Shown piece after piece: positions 26,556 to 35,702 of a DNA stretch of 64,000 nt (its first letter is position 1; each line of letters begins with the position of its first letter). A program made the position numbers and the translations under genes. The DNA is from Rhodococcus sp. W8901 (GTDB lineage Bacteria; Actinomycetota; Actinomycetes; Mycobacteriales; Mycobacteriaceae): assembly GCF_013348805.1 (NCBI RefSeq), contig NZ_CP054690.1:1984001-2048000 (forward strand). Reading direction: 5' to 3'. The notes beneath the pieces are model-generated. The model saw nothing but the letters and a program-made list of their open reading frames with translations. It was not told the DNA's origin and did no database searches.

Positions 26556-27441
26556 CGTCATCGCTATCGCTGTCGACCGAGTGGCGTGACCGTGCTCGTC
26601 GCGGCGCATCCTCGAGGAGCTTCTCGAACAGAGGGACGAGCTCGTTGACAGAATCGGGTCTGACCTCGCCGTCATCGGGGCCATCGGGGAGGATCCCCCA
26701 CAGCACGGGCGCCATGTTCTCGGCCTCGTCGATCCAGGATTGCAGGGCTTCGTCGTCGGCGGGTGCATCGGGTGCCATGACGTCGTAGAGGAGCGTGCTG
26801 CCCGCCGTGTTGACAGCAGATGAGAGCGCGTTGACATAGTCGCCTACGTGCGACGTGTCCTCGGCGATCAGCCGCCGCACAATGCGGAGAACGGCCATGG
26901 CGGTCGGACGGTGGTCGATGACATCCAATCGCATCGTTGTGTTGAGGATGTCCTGGATGCGGCACGCGACCTCGACCGGGCCGTAGTCGCTGCCGTCTCT
27001 GAAAAGTTCAGCCGCCCACCAAAGCCGAGAGAAGGCCTGTGTGTAGTGCGCGCCGCTGAATCGGGCCGGCGTTGCCACGCTCGCACCCTTGTGGCGCCAC
27101 ACGACGTAGTCCGGGGCAACCACCAACGCAAGGAAATTCCACAGTTCGTCGTTGGCGGCCTCGCTTCGAGTCATTCGAAGGGTCGCATGCAGTCGTGGTG
27201 CAAGCCAGCCGTCCGCGGCGGCCCGTTTGCCCTCGAACCGATTCATCGCCTCGTCGAGCAATTCCCGTACGGGTTGGGTCCGCCATCGCGACTCGGATTC
27301 GTCCTTCATCGTCGACGACTTGGTTAGGGTGGCGATCGGAGGACGCTCGACCCCGGTCTGCACTCCGCGCCCAAGATGCTTGGTGACCGATGAACTGGGT
27401 AGCAGCCCAAGCATTTTGGGGACCTCAACGTTTCGTGTCAC
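26545..27441 (-). CDS. Unknown protein of the HTH-GHKL operon (possibly DUF6339)
   Basis: This 298-residue protein starts at GTG 27441, overlapping the previous gene's TGA by three bases (GTGA), so it is translationally coupled. It is mostly helical, with LHATLRMTRSEAANDELWNFL and YVVWRH followed by FSRLWWAAELFRD. It resembles, with low certainty, proteins annotated DUF6339 that occur near DISARM-type genes. The C-terminus is very acidic (DSDSDDESV). No catalytic motif was identified. It is the last gene of the leftward operon. Confidence 0.65.
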   Translation of the reverse strand: MTRNVEVPKMLGLLPSSSVTKHLGRGVQTGVERPPIATLTKSSTMKDESESRWRTQPVRELLDEAMNRFEGKRAAADGWLAPRLHATLRMTRSEAANDELWNFLALVVAPDYVVWRHKGASVATPARFSGAHYTQAFSRLWWAAELFRDGSDYGPVEVACRIQDILNTTMRLDVIDHRPTAMAVLRIVRRLIAEDTSHVGDYVNALSSAVNTAGSTLLYDVMAPDAPADDEALQSWIDEAENMAPVLWGILPDGPDDGEVRPDSVNELVPLFEKLLEDAPRRARSRHSVDSDSDDESV

Positions 27442-28418
27442 CGCTGACTCCTATCGTCGGACTGGTGAACGGAGCGCACGGCGACGGTGAGCTTCCTGGT
27501 GAGTTGGCTCCGCTTGCCTGCGGCATACTGGATCCGAGTCTGGATCTCGGACCATCCGACCCCATCACCTCGCTGACGTTCGATTTCGTACAGCGCATCA
27601 GTGAGTTGTCGGTCGGGAATCACGTCGGGCAGCATCGTTCTCAGGACAGCTTCTCGCCACCCTCCGGGCATCTGGGGCGTGCCGTCATCGTCGGATTCCA
27701 GGTTGCTCACAGCCGAGTGGAACATGGCCGTCCATGCGTCCTGGGCGATCTGACTGGCGGCCATTTCGCGAAGCACCTTCGCCTCGCTGGACCCCGAACT
27801 GCTGTTCAGCAGGTCGACCAGTCCCTCGACCGCGGTGGTATTGAGGTAGACGCGAGGGATATCGGCGGACGTGTCGACGATCCAGGCGGAGTCCTTGTAA
27901 GGCTTCAACCACTCGATCGGGCCGTCGCGGAAGTCCTCCTCGACGATGTCGACGTCACGTTGTCGAACGGGCTTGGATGACGTGATGTCGATGAACCAGT
28001 CTTGTTCCGTTCCGCCGATGATGCGACAGGGGACGCCGTCGATGTCTGCTGTCACGGTGAGCGCGAGACTGGCACGGCGAGCATGCCGCGCGTGAGACAG
28101 CTCGATGGCTCCGGTCCAGACGCCACCCGGCCCGCGCGTCAACCTTGCGGTGGTGCGGGCATTGGTGGACTTCTCGGTGAGAACGGCGAGGCAGGACACG
28201 TTTGTCCAGTCGCCGTCGGCGAGTTCCCGTTCGGGCACTGTCGCCCGCAGATTCAGGCGCGCGGTCTCCCAGTGGGCCCGCTCCGTCTCGTGGAGGGCGA
28301 CGGTGTGTTCCGGTTTGGAGACCTTGCTGTAGTGCAGTTCGTGTCCGTCGATGGCGACGGACACCACGTTGAGATCCACGTCCCCGATCAGGGTTGGGTA
28401 GGCATAGACGGGTCTCAT
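27438..28418 (-). CDS. Unknown protein of the HTH-GHKL operon
   Basis: The ATG at 28418 overlaps the upstream stop (ATGA), giving 326 residues. I do not recognise the family. The N-terminal 180 residues look beta-rich (RPVYAYPTLIGDVDLNVVSV, ELSHARHARRASLALTVTAD), and the C-terminal half is helical with EAKVLREMAASQIAQDAWTAMFHSA and LTDALYEIERQRGDG. No nuclease or nucleotide-binding motif is evident. Its position between the HTH-GHKL ATPase and the 298-residue protein suggests that the three act together. Confidence 0.65.
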   Translation of the reverse strand: MRPVYAYPTLIGDVDLNVVSVAIDGHELHYSKVSKPEHTVALHETERAHWETARLNLRATVPERELADGDWTNVSCLAVLTEKSTNARTTARLTRGPGGVWTGAIELSHARHARRASLALTVTADIDGVPCRIIGGTEQDWFIDITSSKPVRQRDVDIVEEDFRDGPIEWLKPYKDSAWIVDTSADIPRVYLNTTAVEGLVDLLNSSSGSSEAKVLREMAASQIAQDAWTAMFHSAVSNLESDDDGTPQMPGGWREAVLRTMLPDVIPDRQLTDALYEIERQRGDGVGWSEIQTRIQYAAGKRSQLTRKLTVAVRSVHQSDDRSQR

Positions 28419-30511
28419 TCGGCGCCTCCGCGGGCCTTCGGGACCTCCACCAGCATCCGGGCGAGATTGCCCTTCACCGGGTGTGTCGACGGGTCTGTGA
28501 CCCCTACGAAGACGGCCTGCCGGACACCGGCATCGATCACGAGGTTCTCGCCGACGACACGGCACCCTTCCATCGCAGTCAGTTCCGACCAGCGAACGGT
28601 TGGACGTCCGCCCGAGCGCACGTCGAACTTCGCGACGGGCGTCAGAAGCCACGGGTCGTCGGACTCGGGAGTCTTGACGGTGACGGTGACGGACCAGGCG
28701 CCGGTGTCGTCTACTCGGCCCTGCACGTGTCGGACGGACGGCGCACCGAGCGTATTGCGGTTGCCGGACCGTGAAGTTGTGTCCAGTCGGAGAAGCTCAC
28801 GCAGCACCTTCGGACCCTGAGTCCTGTCGACCTCGCGTTGGCCGACAAGGTTACGGACGGCCTTGTCGATCTCGGTGCGGAACTCCTTGAGTCGAGCTAG
28901 CGCGCCCTTCTCGTACGACGACGTGAGTTCCTCGGTTCGGTCCCACTTATCGTGCTCGGGTGGTTCCGATGCGCGGAGGAATGCCTCCGCCAGAGCGACG
29001 TCCTCGTCGTCTCGGCCGGTGGCATAGCCGGCGAGAAGTACGGCCTGGAACGGGGGAGTGCCGAGCGGAACTTCACGCGGCCGATGCTCCACGATCGTCA
29101 TCCGGTTTCCGCGCATGCAGACGACACGGTTGGTGGTGATGGCTGTATCCGCGGCGGGAGTCACGAGAAGAACCGAATCATGCTGCAGCCCTTTGCTCTT
29201 GCCGCTTCTCGCGCCTCTGCGTGCCGTCACGATGAGTGGTACAGAAGCGCGGGCAACCTGCTCGGCCGCGGTCAGCTGGTCGACCGTCTCGTCGTCGAGA
29301 TAGGCCCGCAGCGCTCGACTCAGCGCCGGATGGAACTTGTGGGGGTCGACGCGCTCCTCGGAGACGACAACTTCGTTGTTTCTGAGTGTAGTGACATGGG
29401 CTTGCATCAGCGGGTTCTGGGACTTGCCGCCGACCATCGCCGCCCAGAACCCGTCGGCCAGGGACTGTACGAGCTTCTCGTGCATCTCTTCGAGGGTTTC
29501 CGCATCGCCTGACGCGTCGTGCGCCCCGACGATGAGGAAGGAGGTGCCCGGATCGCTGGAATCGCGATTCAGGTGCAGGTCTCGTACCGCTTCTTCGGTG
29601 GCCCACCAGGACCGGGAGACCCCTCGGTGGGTGGGGTCGGTTTCGGGCTCGCCGAACCAGGCCGGCCCGGCGTAGGCGGCTCCGTCGACTTCGTGCCAGG
29701 GCAGGTCGAGGCGCCCGATGACGCGCCGATCAGTGCGCCCCTCATGGGGTTCGGACAGAGTGGAGTTGATGAGGACGAGCCCGAATTTGCTTGTAGCCCA
29801 GAGGGTTGCCTTTCCGAGCCCGTACGACCCGCCCGCGCGGCCGGCGGACTGCTTGTGACTGTCGAGTAGTCGACGGACGACGGCGGAGAAGTTCCCGTCG
29901 TCGTAGTCGGGTCCGTTCAGGCCCGATGCGTTGAAGTCGTCGATGCGCAGCAGCATGAGCGATTCACGTTCGGCGAGGTCGGCCAGCGCGGCGCGGAGAC
30001 TGCGCGAGACCTTCTGTTCCGCGGATGCGGCGCTGTCGAGGTGTGGAATCAGGCTGTCCCAGTGGATGGCTGCCAAGAAGGATTTCAGATGGCCGCCCGT
30101 CAGTTCGTGCAACGTGTAGTGGACCCGAACGGGGGCAGTGGCGTCGAGGCGCTCGTCGAGCGAGTTCTGCGTGGCCTCGCGGGCGAGGACGGACAGGTCC
30201 GCGTGGAAAGCGAATGCCGCGGCATTGCCGTACTCGCGGCCGCCGTCCGAGTGAGCGGGGCGGTGGTGCCACTGGAGAGGAAGGTTGGTGGCGACGTCCA
30301 CGGTGCGTTCCACGACTGAAGACGGATCAGTGCCCAATGCGGTGGCGATGTTGGCTTTCATCTCGTCTCTTGGCTCGGCTCGGCCAGTAATCCACGCCGA
30401 GACTGCAGCGCGGGTCAGTCCGAGTTCCTCTGCAAGTTGGGCCTGCGATAGGCCGCTGCGGCGTAGTTGGCGACCGAGCCAAGGCCCGAACTCCTCTTGT
30501 TCCGAGGTCAT
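28415..30511 (-). CDS. XRE-type HTH fused to a GHKL (HSP90-like) ATPase
   Basis: This 698-residue protein begins with a Cro/XRE helix-turn-helix at about residues 10-55 (LSQAQLAEELGLTRAAVSAWITG). A GHKL ATPase domain follows, with the N box REATQNSLDE near residue 95 and the glycine-rich lid AGGSYGLGKATLW near residue 205. The remaining 450 residues are not recognised. The HTH suggests that it binds DNA, probably the perfect palindrome 63 bases upstream of its own start, and so regulates itself and the divergent 17.8-kb operon. The ATPase could make repression depend on a signal. The opposite operon also starts with a GHKL protein. It overlaps the next gene by four bases. Confidence 0.8.
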   Translation of the reverse strand: MTSEQEEFGPWLGRQLRRSGLSQAQLAEELGLTRAAVSAWITGRAEPRDEMKANIATALGTDPSSVVERTVDVATNLPLQWHHRPAHSDGGREYGNAAAFAFHADLSVLAREATQNSLDERLDATAPVRVHYTLHELTGGHLKSFLAAIHWDSLIPHLDSAASAEQKVSRSLRAALADLAERESLMLLRIDDFNASGLNGPDYDDGNFSAVVRRLLDSHKQSAGRAGGSYGLGKATLWATSKFGLVLINSTLSEPHEGRTDRRVIGRLDLPWHEVDGAAYAGPAWFGEPETDPTHRGVSRSWWATEEAVRDLHLNRDSSDPGTSFLIVGAHDASGDAETLEEMHEKLVQSLADGFWAAMVGGKSQNPLMQAHVTTLRNNEVVVSEERVDPHKFHPALSRALRAYLDDETVDQLTAAEQVARASVPLIVTARRGARSGKSKGLQHDSVLLVTPAADTAITTNRVVCMRGNRMTIVEHRPREVPLGTPPFQAVLLAGYATGRDDEDVALAEAFLRASEPPEHDKWDRTEELTSSYEKGALARLKEFRTEIDKAVRNLVGQREVDRTQGPKVLRELLRLDTTSRSGNRNTLGAPSVRHVQGRVDDTGAWSVTVTVKTPESDDPWLLTPVAKFDVRSGGRPTVRWSELTAMEGCRVVGENLVIDAGVRQAVFVGVTDPSTHPVKGNLARMLVEVPKARGGAE

Positions 30512-30875
30512 CTAAGTCGCTCTCTCTGGGGGCGTCACAGCTGGCAATGCTCGGCGGGAGCGTAGCAGCTGAGATTTGACGGAATCGATTCCGTCAAATG
30601 GCGGTGCGTGTCGATTAGGTCGTTTTCGGAGATTTGTCGGTGGGCGGGTGCACAATGTTCGACACAGGGGGGGGGCGGATCCGTGCGCCCAGCGCCTGGT
30701 AATTATCACGATGTGTGAGGGAGGGGCGGTGTGTTGCTTGCTGTTCGGACGTAGTCCGACTGCCGAAGCGGTGGCTCCACTGACGGATCAACTCCCGGTC
30801 AGTGGGATTGCTGCGCAATCGACGGTCAGTTGCCAACCCCGCACAATCTCGACCCCTCAAGGAATCAAATAGCTC
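30512..30875. promoter_or_regulatory. Divergent control region of the two island operons
   Basis: This 364-base gap holds no convincing gene. It contains the 26-bp palindrome (30574-30599), a run of nine Gs (30667-30675), two copies of CGGTCAGT (30797-30804 and 30823-30830) flanking the small hairpin GATTGCTGCGCAATC (30806-30820), and an AAGGA ribosome site before the ATG at 30876. It must carry the promoters of both operons. No confident -35/-10 pair could be assigned. Confidence 0.6.
30574..30599. promoter_or_regulatory. Perfect 26-bp palindromic operator in the divergent promoter region
   Basis: ATTTGACGGAATC is followed immediately by its exact reverse complement, a 26-base palindrome with no mismatch. 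It lies 63 bases upstream of the HTH-GHKL gene and 277 bases before the GHKL-helicase gene. Both position and AT-rich symmetry fit the binding site of the XRE-type HTH protein. Binding is inferred, not shown. Confidence 0.78.
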
Positions 30876-33800
30876 ATGATCGACTCAGACTCCAGCGCTG
30901 TGCTGCAGACCATTGCAGAGCTGTCCGAGCGAGCCCTCGGCACGTATGCATTCAATCCGGACCGCATCGAAGAGGACGCGAACGGTGAGCGCCGGATTCA
31001 TCAAGGCGGCTACGGAGACCGGCAGCTGTTCGAGCTCGTGCAGAACGCAGCAGACGAGCTGCGCGCGGAGGAGCATCGTGGCGGCAGGATCCATGTTGTC
31101 CTGACCGAGGAGTATCTGCACTGCGCCAACGAGGGATCGCCGATGACTCCGGAAGGGGCTGACACCATCCTCCGCATGGGTGTGTCGAAGAAGCGCGGCG
31201 GACAGATCGGCCGATTCGGGGTCGGAGTGAAGTCCGTGCTCTCGGTGACCCTGACCCCGCAGTTCTTCAGTAAGACAGGATCGTTCGGATTCGACGCTGA
31301 CTGGTCGGCTGGGGAGATCCTTGCCGCGGTCAACGCGGCGAAGGCGAAGCGAGGGGAGCCCTCCGTCGAGTCCGTTGGCGAGACACCCGTTCTTCGTTTG
31401 GCTCGTCCGCTCGATGTCGAGTTCGAATGTTCCCGCGATCCGATTCTCGACACGATGATGGGTTGGGCGAGCACGGTGGTTCGCTTGCCGTTGCTGCCCG
31501 GTGCGGCGGCGCTGCTCGGTGGCGACATCCAGCAGAGCTCGAAGACCCGTGGTGATGCTGCGAAGCAGGACGAGTTCCCTCACTTGTTCCAGCTCTTCTC
31601 ACCGCACGTCGGAAGCGTGGTGTTGGAGGACCGCCGCGAGATGCCGATCGTTCGCCGCGAGATCCAGGTGGGACAGAACGGTGACATCCGCACGATTCAC
31701 CAGTCCCGAACCGGGGCCAAGGCCACCTCCGAGGGTTACCGGGTGTTCACGATCCCTCACCGGGTCAGCGACGAAGCCCGCAGTGGCGCAGGCGAGCTGC
31801 ACGATCGCGTGACCATCGATATTTCGTGGGCGGTACCGAGCTACACGGTGGCGGAAGACTCCGGCCACCTGACCATCCCAATCGATCGCGGTACCTTCTG
31901 GTCGTTCTTCCCGACCAAGTATCCGACGACGCTGAGTGGCGCACTGAATGCGGCGTGGAAGACCAACGAGGACCGTCAGAACCTGCTGGATAGCAGCAGA
32001 CTCAACTGGGAACTGCTCGATGTGGCCGCGAGGCTTGTGATCGGTTCGCTCGACGACCTGGCGGTCTCCGAGGATCCTGCCGCGTACCTGCCGCTGCTAC
32101 CCGGACGACCCCGGGAGTCTCCGAACTGGGCGTGTAAGTACCTCACCGAACAGGTCTGGTCGCTGGCTGCCAAGAGCCCCTCGCTGCCTGACCAGAAGGG
32201 TGTGCTGCGCCTGCCGACCGAGCTACGCATCCACCGAGAAAAATTGTCGTCAGAGGCTCTCGCGCTGTGGCGCGAGTACCCGGGGCGACCGGACAACTGG
32301 GTGCATCACTCGGTCGAAGGCTCAGGCGTCCGCCGCGGAAAGATGAACCACATCCTGGCGGCGGCTTCCTGTAAAGAGTCTGAGTCGGTGCGCGACTGGC
32401 TCGAAGCGCTTGTCGAGGACGGCTCGACGGAAGCATCCGCGGCGGCGATTCGCGTGCTTGATCACCTACTAGTGCATGATCTTGCGGGCTCCAGCAATGC
32501 CGCAGAGGCTGCTGACGCACGCAATGCGCGGATCGTCCGGACGGAGTCCGGTGCACTGGTCGCACCGGTTGCGGGGACAGTCTTTCGCCGCTCCGGCGAC
32601 GACGGTCTCCGCGACGACCTCGTTTACGTCGACGAGCGTATCTCTGGTGACCTCGAGATGGTGCCGCTGCTGGACCGGTTGGGTATCCGCGAGTCCGACA
32701 CCGAAGGTCGCTTTCACAGCGTCCTGGACCAAGGGTTCGAAGGCTACACCGATGAGTCCTGGGCACGGTTTTGGGAACTACTCAAGAGCGCAGGAGGTCC
32801 GGTCCAGGCAGGTGCCATCCGAGCGCGCGTCGGTGACCTGGCAACGACGTTGCACGTCAAGACGATTACGGGACGCTTCGTACCACTGAAGGCGTGCATG
32901 CTGCCAGGCCCGGTGGTGCCGGCCGACGGTTCCCGCGACGGTCACGTCACCGTCGACTTGAACTTCCACGCCGACGATCGGTCGATCCTCCGCAGCTTTG
33001 GAGTATCCGACCGGCCAGATGCGTCGTACAAGCCTGACCAGGATGGATGGTTTGAAGTCTACCGAAAGGATATGTACGACCAATACTGCTCCACGTTGAG
33101 CGCTACCCGCAGTCGCATCATGATCACGACGATGAAGCTGGACGGTGGCGTGATGGCCGGGCCTCTCCACTTGTTCAAACAGCTGTCGGAGGAAGGTCGC
33201 GCAGCATTTCTCGCAGCGATTCCGGACGAGGGTTTGATAGAGAACTGGACACGGCAGATCGGTCATTCCGCGAACACACGCGCACAGATCATCTCGCCGA
33301 TCCGATGGCTTCTCGGGACCTATGGATCTGTGATGACGTCGAAGGGTCTTCGGCCTATCGGGGAGGCGGTAGGCCCTCAGCTCAGCGAGTATGCCGCGGT
33401 TCTACCCGTGGCGGAGATCAGCCCGTCGAAGGCGCAGAAGCTGCGCCTTCCGACCAGTGTCGAAGAAGTGACTCCGGTGCGCTGGAAGGACTTGATCGAG
33501 GCAGTCAAGGTGAGCACCGACGATGCGTTTGTCGGACGGACCTATGCATTGCTCATTCGAGTTGCGTACGACCTCGTGTTCGAAGAGGAAGCAGTCCGTT
33601 GTCGAGTCGGTGATAGATGGGAACTCCGCGAGGATGGTGAGATCGCCGTCGCGAAGACCCGTGCCGAGTACGAGGAGCTGATCCGAGAGAACCACCCTGC
33701 GCTTCTTGTCGACCGGCCGGCGGATGCCGAGCAGGCTGAGGTGATGATCGGGCAGTGGGGGATGCTCACGATCGAGGACGTCATCGAGAAGCGAGTCCGG

Positions 33801-35702
33801 TCAGTACCGGCTGGACCGCCTGCGGCGTTGTCCGACGAGTATCCGTCCCTTCGGCGACGGATCTCGATGGGGCAGCTCAGCGGTTTGCTGATACAGCGAT
33901 GCAGTGAGTTGGAAGAGGTGATCCGGACGCCAAATGGCACCCGACTGACCGCGCTTGCAAGCGCCCGTGAGGACAACACGGTGCTGATTCCCGCGGAGGT
34001 CAGCGGAGAGCAGGCTCTGATTCTCGCGGATCGGGAGTTCGGATTCGGTCTCGGAGCCGCACAATGCCGGATGGTTATCGAGGCGCATCGCAAGGATCTT
34101 GAAGATCGGGCATTCAACGAACGGATCATCGCGATCCAGCTCGCGTTGACGATTCCCGAGAAGCTTGCGCTCATGCTTAGCGAAGACGAACTCCGTCAGG
34201 GCCTCCCAAGCGGACTTGTGGAAAACGAGATTCGAGAGTCAGGACGGAAGCTCGATACGCGGAGGTTGGGAGAACTGGCATACAACGCCCATGACGACGG
34301 GGTGTTGCGGGTGTACGCGAAAGAGATTCGGGCAGGGTTCCCCGATGCGCCGGCTCGCTTCGACGGCGCTTCGGCCGCCTTGAGGTTCGTCACCAGTCTC
34401 AAGTTTCCGGATTCGTTTGCCGGAACACGAATCTCGCCGCCACCCGAGCGAGAGGAGGTCTCTGGTCCGACGGACTTCCCGTCGCTACACCCGTATCAGG
34501 AGCAGATCGCCGGACGGTTCGTCGACCTCCTGTGCAGCGAGCTTCCCCAGCGCGCCATGCTGAGCCTCCCGACGGGCGCCGGAAAGACGCGCGTCGCGGC
34601 CGAGGGCGTGATCCGGTGGATCCGTGAGTCGGGCGTGCCAGCAGGCCCAATCCTCTGGATCGCACAGACAACTGAACTGTGCGAGCAGGCGGTGCAGTCG
34701 TGGAAGTTCGTGTGGGAGAAGGTCGGAGCAGAGTGTCCGCTAGTCATCGACCGGCTGTGGACAGGCAATTCAGCGACGCCGGTGGATGGAAGGCCCCATC
34801 TGGTCGTTGCGACGGACGCTCAACTTAGGGCCTCCTTGAATGCGGAGGAGTACCTGTGGTTGCGGCATGCGGCCCTGGTGATCGTTGACGAGGCACACGA
34901 AGCCATCACCCCCCAGTACACGAAGATTCTCGAGTTGATGGGTCTAACACACCACCGGACGTCCCGGCACCTCGTTGGGTTGACAGCGACGCCTTTCCGG
35001 AACAGCGTGGACAAGACTCGCCGTCTGGCACAACGATTCGGTGACCGGAGGCTGGACGACGGTGTGCTTGGTGACAAGCCGATCGCAATGCTCCAGGAAC
35101 TGGGGATTCTTTCCAAGGTTGAGCATCGAGAGCTCACTGGTATGAACATGACGTTGCAGGACCACGAACTGGCTGAGATGTCGAAGTTGGATAAGGTAAG
35201 CGGATTTCAATTCCTGCCGAAGAGTGCGGAGCGTCGACTTGCAGAAGACGTAGCGCGCAACAAGCTCCTCATCGGGGAGATCGCAGACATGCCGTCAGAC
35301 TGGCCTGTGCTGGTATTCGCAACCTCGGTCGAACATGCAAAGCTGCTCGCTGCTCAGCTGAGCGACCGAGGTATCCGGTCAGTCGCTATCGACTCGGCGA
35401 CCTCCGCGGCAGATCGTCGCCAGCGAATCGACGCGTTCCGTAGGCGCGAAATCCGAGTAATCACCAACTATGGCGTCTTGTCGCAGGGGTTCGATGCGCC
35501 AGCAACCCGGGCCGTCTTGATCGCTCGTCCTGTCTACAGTGCGAACGCGTACCAGCAGATGGTCGGGCGTGGGCTGCGTGGTGTTAAAAACGGCGGCAAG
35601 GACAGTTGCCTGATCCTCGATGTTCGCGACAACATCACCAACTTCGACAACAGTCTCGCGTTCACCGAGTTCGAGTACCTGTGGCAGGAAGACAAGCGAT
35701 GA
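30876..35702 (+). CDS. Sacsin-like GHKL ATPase fused to SF2 DEAH-type helicase
   Basis: This 1608-residue protein opens the large operon. An N-terminal sacsin/HSP90-like ATPase is marked by FELVQNAADELR near residue 50 and GRFGVGVKSVLS near residue 111. A long middle region (about 200-1200) is unrecognised. The C-terminal 400 residues form an SF2 helicase: Walker A LPTGAGKTRV near residue 1228, VDEAHEA near 1337, LTATPFRNS near 1368, TNYGVLSQGFDAP near 1529 and QMVGRGLRG near 1560. It probably couples ATP-driven remodelling with DNA translocation during defence. The stop overlaps the next start (ATGA). The architecture is unlike DrmA or DrmD of described DISARM. Confidence 0.85.
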   Translation: MIDSDSSAVLQTIAELSERALGTYAFNPDRIEEDANGERRIHQGGYGDRQLFELVQNAADELRAEEHRGGRIHVVLTEEYLHCANEGSPMTPEGADTILRMGVSKKRGGQIGRFGVGVKSVLSVTLTPQFFSKTGSFGFDADWSAGEILAAVNAAKAKRGEPSVESVGETPVLRLARPLDVEFECSRDPILDTMMGWASTVVRLPLLPGAAALLGGDIQQSSKTRGDAAKQDEFPHLFQLFSPHVGSVVLEDRREMPIVRREIQVGQNGDIRTIHQSRTGAKATSEGYRVFTIPHRVSDEARSGAGELHDRVTIDISWAVPSYTVAEDSGHLTIPIDRGTFWSFFPTKYPTTLSGALNAAWKTNEDRQNLLDSSRLNWELLDVAARLVIGSLDDLAVSEDPAAYLPLLPGRPRESPNWACKYLTEQVWSLAAKSPSLPDQKGVLRLPTELRIHREKLSSEALALWREYPGRPDNWVHHSVEGSGVRRGKMNHILAAASCKESESVRDWLEALVEDGSTEASAAAIRVLDHLLVHDLAGSSNAAEAADARNARIVRTESGALVAPVAGTVFRRSGDDGLRDDLVYVDERISGDLEMVPLLDRLGIRESDTEGRFHSVLDQGFEGYTDESWARFWELLKSAGGPVQAGAIRARVGDLATTLHVKTITGRFVPLKACMLPGPVVPADGSRDGHVTVDLNFHADDRSILRSFGVSDRPDASYKPDQDGWFEVYRKDMYDQYCSTLSATRSRIMITTMKLDGGVMAGPLHLFKQLSEEGRAAFLAAIPDEGLIENWTRQIGHSANTRAQIISPIRWLLGTYGSVMTSKGLRPIGEAVGPQLSEYAAVLPVAEISPSKAQKLRLPTSVEEVTPVRWKDLIEAVKVSTDDAFVGRTYALLIRVAYDLVFEEEAVRCRVGDRWELREDGEIAVAKTRAEYEELIRENHPALLVDRPADAEQAEVMIGQWGMLTIEDVIEKRVRSVPAGPPAALSDEYPSLRRRISMGQLSGLLIQRCSELEEVIRTPNGTRLTALASAREDNTVLIPAEVSGEQALILADREFGFGLGAAQCRMVIEAHRKDLEDRAFNERIIAIQLALTIPEKLALMLSEDELRQGLPSGLVENEIRESGRKLDTRRLGELAYNAHDDGVLRVYAKEIRAGFPDAPARFDGASAALRFVTSLKFPDSFAGTRISPPPEREEVSGPTDFPSLHPYQEQIAGRFVDLLCSELPQRAMLSLPTGAGKTRVAAEGVIRWIRESGVPAGPILWIAQTTELCEQAVQSWKFVWEKVGAECPLVIDRLWTGNSATPVDGRPHLVVATDAQLRASLNAEEYLWLRHAALVIVDEAHEAITPQYTKILELMGLTHHRTSRHLVGLTATPFRNSVDKTRRLAQRFGDRRLDDGVLGDKPIAMLQELGILSKVEHRELTGMNMTLQDHELAEMSKLDKVSGFQFLPKSAERRLAEDVARNKLLIGEIADMPSDWPVLVFATSVEHAKLLAAQLSDRGIRSVAIDSATSAADRRQRIDAFRRREIRVITNYGVLSQGFDAPATRAVLIARPVYSANAYQQMVGRGLRGVKNGGKDSCLILDVRDNITNFDNSLAFTEFEYLWQEDKR

